Source: BJHQ01 sp964654285
GTDB taxonomy: Bacteria; Planctomycetota; UBA11346
Assembly (NCBI GenBank): GCA_964654285.1
Contig: CAZZJC010000009.1
Coordinates: 62,001 to 126,000 of the forward strand
Reading direction: 5' to 3'
DNA: 64,000 bases
Within the stretch, counting starts at the first letter, position 1. Each line of letters opens with the position of its first letter. Below are positions 59,060 to 64,000 of this stretch, one piece after another. The translations under genes and the position numbers were made by a program. The notes beneath the pieces are model-generated. The model was not told the DNA's origin. It saw only the letters and a program-made list of their open reading frames with translations, and did no database searches.

Positions 59060-59358
59060 GGAGGGCAAGGGTCGAGTCCGCGGTTCGGGACCATCCGCCG
59101 CCGAAGGTACCTCGGAGGCGCATCGGATTCAAACTCGGAATCGACGTGTGAGCTGATTCAGTCCACCTTGATTGCAGGAGAAGACCAGCGTTGTCGGATC
59201 GTTTCGACTCTTCCGCATCTCAGGAGATCATCACGACCATCTGAACGCCCGCTGATCCGACCCGGGATAGCACCCGCCCATGCCCCTGACCGGGCGACGA
59301 CGGCGTCCATATCCCACCCTCCACCCCCGGGGCCTTCCGCTCCGGGGGTTCCTTTTTT
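59060..59358 (+). ncRNA. Candidate structured RNA of about 300 bases
   Basis: Between an extended -10 promoter and a canonical terminator lies a stretch with no convincing ORF. Its 5' part folds into several local hairpins: GTCC/GGAC (59076-59090 region), a strong CGCC-CCGA/TCGG-GGCG arm (59096-59120) around GGTACC, and TCG-ATTC/GAAT-CGA (59123-59143). A 17-codon TTG-started ORF (59191-59244) behind GGAG is the only short coding possibility. It could be 6S RNA, another housekeeping RNA, a riboswitch-type leader for icd, or a new RNA; I do not recognise the family. Confidence 0.4.
59323..59358 (+). terminator. Intrinsic terminator upstream of icd
   Basis: ACCCCCGG (59323-59330) pairs with CCGGGGGT (59342-59349), 8 bp around an 11-base loop, followed by TCC and six T (59353-59358). 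This is a textbook terminator located 223 bases before the icd start codon. The remaining stretch to icd (59359-59580) shows no clear promoter or gene. Confidence 0.8.
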
Positions 59359-59580
59359 CCGGGTGCCGCCGGCGATCCCGCCGGCGCAGCCATGGTCTGG
59401 ATCTGTTCCGTCCACCAGCGGGCGAACCGGCCGGGACTTCCGTTGGTATGCACCGGTCGGATGGGAATGGAGCCTCGACACCGTGCCGGTGCAGCCGTCA
59501 TCACGTCTTGTCAGGGCGGTGGCTGCACCATCCTGCGGCCTCTCACCACCAACCTGCCGCCTGCGAGGCCCGTGACCGCG

Positions 59581-61821
<2,241 letters not shown>

Positions 61822-61846
61822 CACGGCGGTGAGGCCGACAGAACCG

Positions 61847-64000
61847 CTACATCCCCGTCAATACGGTGCGCAGGGTGGTGAAATCCTGGACGCGGATGGC
61901 CCCGCCGGGGACGGCATCGACCAGGGTGCTTGCGCCTGAGAGGCCGGTCACCGCGTCGATCGCGCGCAGGCCGGCGTTGAGTTCGTTGCGATGGACGGCG
62001 CGGATGGCGGTGACGTTGGGCGTGATCACCGGATCGGCGGTCACGCACGCGGTGTTCAGGTTGCGGAACCGGCGGGCGTAGTCGATCTCTTCCCGCAATT
62101 CTTCGAGGTGGATCCTGCGGATGCGGGCACCGGCGACCAGGGTGGCGTCGGTCCAGGTACGGGTGCCGATGATGAAACGCTGCACGGCAGAGGCGAGGCC
62201 ATAGGCGGAACCATCGTAGGCGCGCACCTTCCAGAACGGATTGCCGACCGCGAGCGGCGTCGGCGGGATCCAGCGGACCTGGCCGGTGCTGGCCGTGGCG
62301 CCGCCGGCAGGCATCGCCACCCAGGCTGAGCCGTTGTACCAGGAGAAGGCGCTGCGCTGGGCGGGGACTTCCGAATCCGCGACCAGGGTGCTGCCGTCGA
62401 CGGCATCGAGGAAGACCTGGAAATGCAAGGTGTCGCTGTTGACATCGGCGGGGACATTCCAGATCAGCGCCGGCCGGGTGTTGAGGGTCCTCCCATTGGT
62501 CGCCTCCTGGCCGGCGACGGCATTCACCGGGGTGGATAGCGTCACCTGGGCGGGTGAGGTGTTGCCGCTCGACATCTTCAAGGTCACGTCGTTGCCATCG
62601 CCGCCGATGTACGAGATGGTGAAGGTACTGCCTCCGATCGAGACGGTGGATCCCTGCGCCAGGCCATTGAATGTGCCGCTGATGGCATTCGATCCCTGAT
62701 TATCGATGATGGTGAAGGTCGTGCCGATGGCCGGACCGTATCCCAGCGATCCGCCCAAGCTGGCATTGGCCAGATTCACCGTTCCGCCGCTGGACACCAC
62801 CAGTTGATCATAGCCGGAACCGGCAGCGCTGCCGTTGAGGTCCACCGCGAACGTTGCCGCTGAACTGTTGAAAGCGACGGATCCGACCGTGAGCTTCCCC
62901 GGCCCGCCATTGCCGGGGCTGACTGTGCCTGAGGTCACCGTCACCGCCCCATTGATCTTTCCGCTGCCGCTCAGGGAGCAGCCGCTGCCGACGGCGAATC
63001 CGGCGAAATTGGCGCCGGCTCCATCATCCTTCTCGTAGCGCAGGGTGCCGCCGGTGACATTCCAGGTGAAACCGCTGCGCGCGCTGGTGCCGTCGGTGTG
63101 GATGTAGTCCGCGTCGATGATGGCCAGGGTGCCGGCCCCGACCTTGGTCAGCGTCGTGCCGCCAGTGCGCTTCTGCATCAGGGTCAGGTTGGATGTCGCT
63201 CCGCTGTCGCCCCAGGTGGGGCAGAATACCACGGGATTCGTGCCATTGCCCAGCACGAGCGCATCCGCCACCTGGACCGCCGAGAGATTGAGGCTGGCCG
63301 AGTCGGTCGATGTATTGGCGTGGATGTTGACATCGCCACCGTAGAATCCGGCCAACAATTGCCCGGCAGCATGTTTGGCGCCGCCCAGAAGGGTGGCGGT
63401 ATTGGCTCCCGATCCGGTTGCACCCAGGGTGCCGGTCTGGGCGGTTCCGGATCCCAGCGTGCCGATGACGAAGGCCTTCCCCTGCGGCAGGGAATAACTG
63501 GTGCCGCCTGCGGATCCGCTCACGAGCCAGCCGAATGTTCGGGAAGCGGCGCCGCCCAGACGCAGGGCTGAGAGGTATCCTGGTCCGACCGCGCCCGGGA
63601 TGAAACTGCCGGGCCCGGTGAAGCGGACATAGCCTTCGGCTCCATTGGTCACCTGGACATTGGATCCACCGCCCCCGGTAGGCATGTCCAGGTATCCGGC
63701 GGTCCCGAAGGCGAGAGCCGTGGTGGTCTGGTAACCGGTGACACCCAGGGAGATGCCACCCTGGCCATTGATGAATCGCTGGGCACTGCTGGCATTGCCG
63801 AAACTGTAGACATTCGGTGTGCCAGCCACGGCCACACTGCCCGCCAATACCGTCTCGCTGACTTGGCCGGAACCTGTATCGTATCCCTGGAAAGCCAGAC
63901 CGCCTGACGATGCGATCTGCCCGCTCATGGTCACTGGTCCGTCGGTCTTGCAATTGGCGATCAAGGTTTTTGAGGACGTTGATGAACCAACGATCGAATT
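61847..64000 (-). CDS. Beta-strand-repeat surface protein, C-terminal part (runs off window)
   Basis: An open frame of 717 codons with no start inside the window; the true N-terminus lies beyond 64000. Most of it is Gly/Ser/Thr-rich beta-helix sequence. It includes an autotransporter-associated repeat (KVGAGTLAIIDAD then FTWNVTGGTLRYE) and a terminal module of the same type (INGAVTVTSGTVSPGN, GGTFTIIDNQGS-like, YIGGDGNDVTL). A fibronectin-like domain (PALIWNVPADVNSDTLHFQV, WKVRAYDG) follows. The last 100 residues contain two copies of an IRxxHxxELRxxI motif (IRRIHLEELREEID, IRAVHRNELNAGLR). No outer-membrane barrel is present. Likely secreted or surface-bound. Confidence 0.8.
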   Translation of the reverse strand, partial: NSIVGSSTSSKTLIANCKTDGPVTMSGQIASSGGLAFQGYDTGSGQVSETVLAGSVAVAGTPNVYSFGNASSAQRFINGQGGISLGVTGYQTTTALAFGTAGYLDMPTGGGGSNVQVTNGAEGYVRFTGPGSFIPGAVGPGYLSALRLGGAASRTFGWLVSGSAGGTSYSLPQGKAFVIGTLGSGTAQTGTLGATGSGANTATLLGGAKHAAGQLLAGFYGGDVNIHANTSTDSASLNLSAVQVADALVLGNGTNPVVFCPTWGDSGATSNLTLMQKRTGGTTLTKVGAGTLAIIDADYIHTDGTSARSGFTWNVTGGTLRYEKDDGAGANFAGFAVGSGCSLSGSGKINGAVTVTSGTVSPGNGGPGKLTVGSVAFNSSAATFAVDLNGSAAGSGYDQLVVSSGGTVNLANASLGGSLGYGPAIGTTFTIIDNQGSNAISGTFNGLAQGSTVSIGGSTFTISYIGGDGNDVTLKMSSGNTSPAQVTLSTPVNAVAGQEATNGRTLNTRPALIWNVPADVNSDTLHFQVFLDAVDGSTLVADSEVPAQRSAFSWYNGSAWVAMPAGGATASTGQVRWIPPTPLAVGNPFWKVRAYDGSAYGLASAVQRFIIGTRTWTDATLVAGARIRRIHLEELREEIDYARRFRNLNTACVTADPVITPNVTAIRAVHRNELNAGLRAIDAVTGLSGASTLVDAVPGGAIRVQDFTTLRTVLTGM

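Noticed and set aside
59060..59358. tmRNA or SRP RNA identity for the intergenic RNA
   Set aside because: I looked for a TTCGAATCC-type T arm with CCA end and for the SRP GGAAGGNAGCA core; neither is present, so no known name is assigned.
59392..59580. N-terminal extension of icd by 63 codons
   Set aside because: Monomeric isocitrate dehydrogenases start at the ATG at 59581, and the extension has no family resemblance and a biased composition.

Overview
The window is G+C-rich and densely packed, with no tRNA, rRNA, CRISPR array or transposase that I could find. The gene content fits a flagellated Gram-negative-type bacterium and looks most like Planctomycetota or a PVC relative. The pointers are autotransporter-associated beta-strand repeats, a eukaryotic-like Ser/Thr kinase, a plant-type phosphofructokinase, a PAS kinase with a cysteine cluster, many lipoproteins, and dispersed GC-rich palindromes. 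The phylum is an inference; no marker gene is present.

Layout. (1) 0-13.8 kb, all plus strand: an envelope block made of a COG3014-like lipoprotein behind a good sigma-70 promoter, an LpoB-like penicillin-binding-protein activator, a membrane Ser/Thr kinase with a TolA-like coiled coil, several LPP20-type lipoproteins or secreted paralogues, and small membrane proteins. (2) 13.9-16.8 kb, minus: PolB-type exonuclease, a short UvrC without its C-terminal helix-hairpin-helix domain, and a STAS-like protein, in one operon. (3) 16.9-23 kb: a coiled-coil protein, a GNAT acetyltransferase, a DHH phosphoesterase, a sugar ABC importer (binding protein and two permeases, no ATPase) and convergent araD. 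(4) 23.3-28.5 kb: fliK and flgE with sigma-54-like elements. (5) 28.7-39 kb, minus: an FKBP isomerase, then a nine-gene surface-polysaccharide operon (rfbF, rfbG, rfbH, an epimerase, a reductase, a flippase, GT2, a ligase/polymerase, GT4) that resembles a CDP-3,6-dideoxyhexose pathway of the ascarylose type. The flippase-to-ligase part has visibly lower G+C. (6) 39-50 kb, plus: a GH130-like enzyme, an alpha-2-macroglobulin/PbpC pair, and a GH51-like arabinofuranosidase. (7) 50-57.7 kb, minus: a secreted M36 metalloprotease with four Ig-like repeats, phosphofructokinase, and an ABC exporter. (8) 57.8-61.8 kb, plus: a histidine kinase, a 600-base region that looks like a free-standing structured RNA unit, and monomeric isocitrate dehydrogenase. 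(9) 61.8-64 kb, minus: the C-terminal part of a large beta-strand-repeat surface protein that runs off the window.

The most notable unexplained signals are four: a small family of covarying 7-bp palindromes with 3-base loops, including a cloverleaf-like palindrome mosaic read in frame inside an ABC permease; the promoter-plus-terminator RNA unit before icd; the kinase/LpoB/LPP20 envelope block; and the CDP-sugar operon that lacks its usual E3 reductase.
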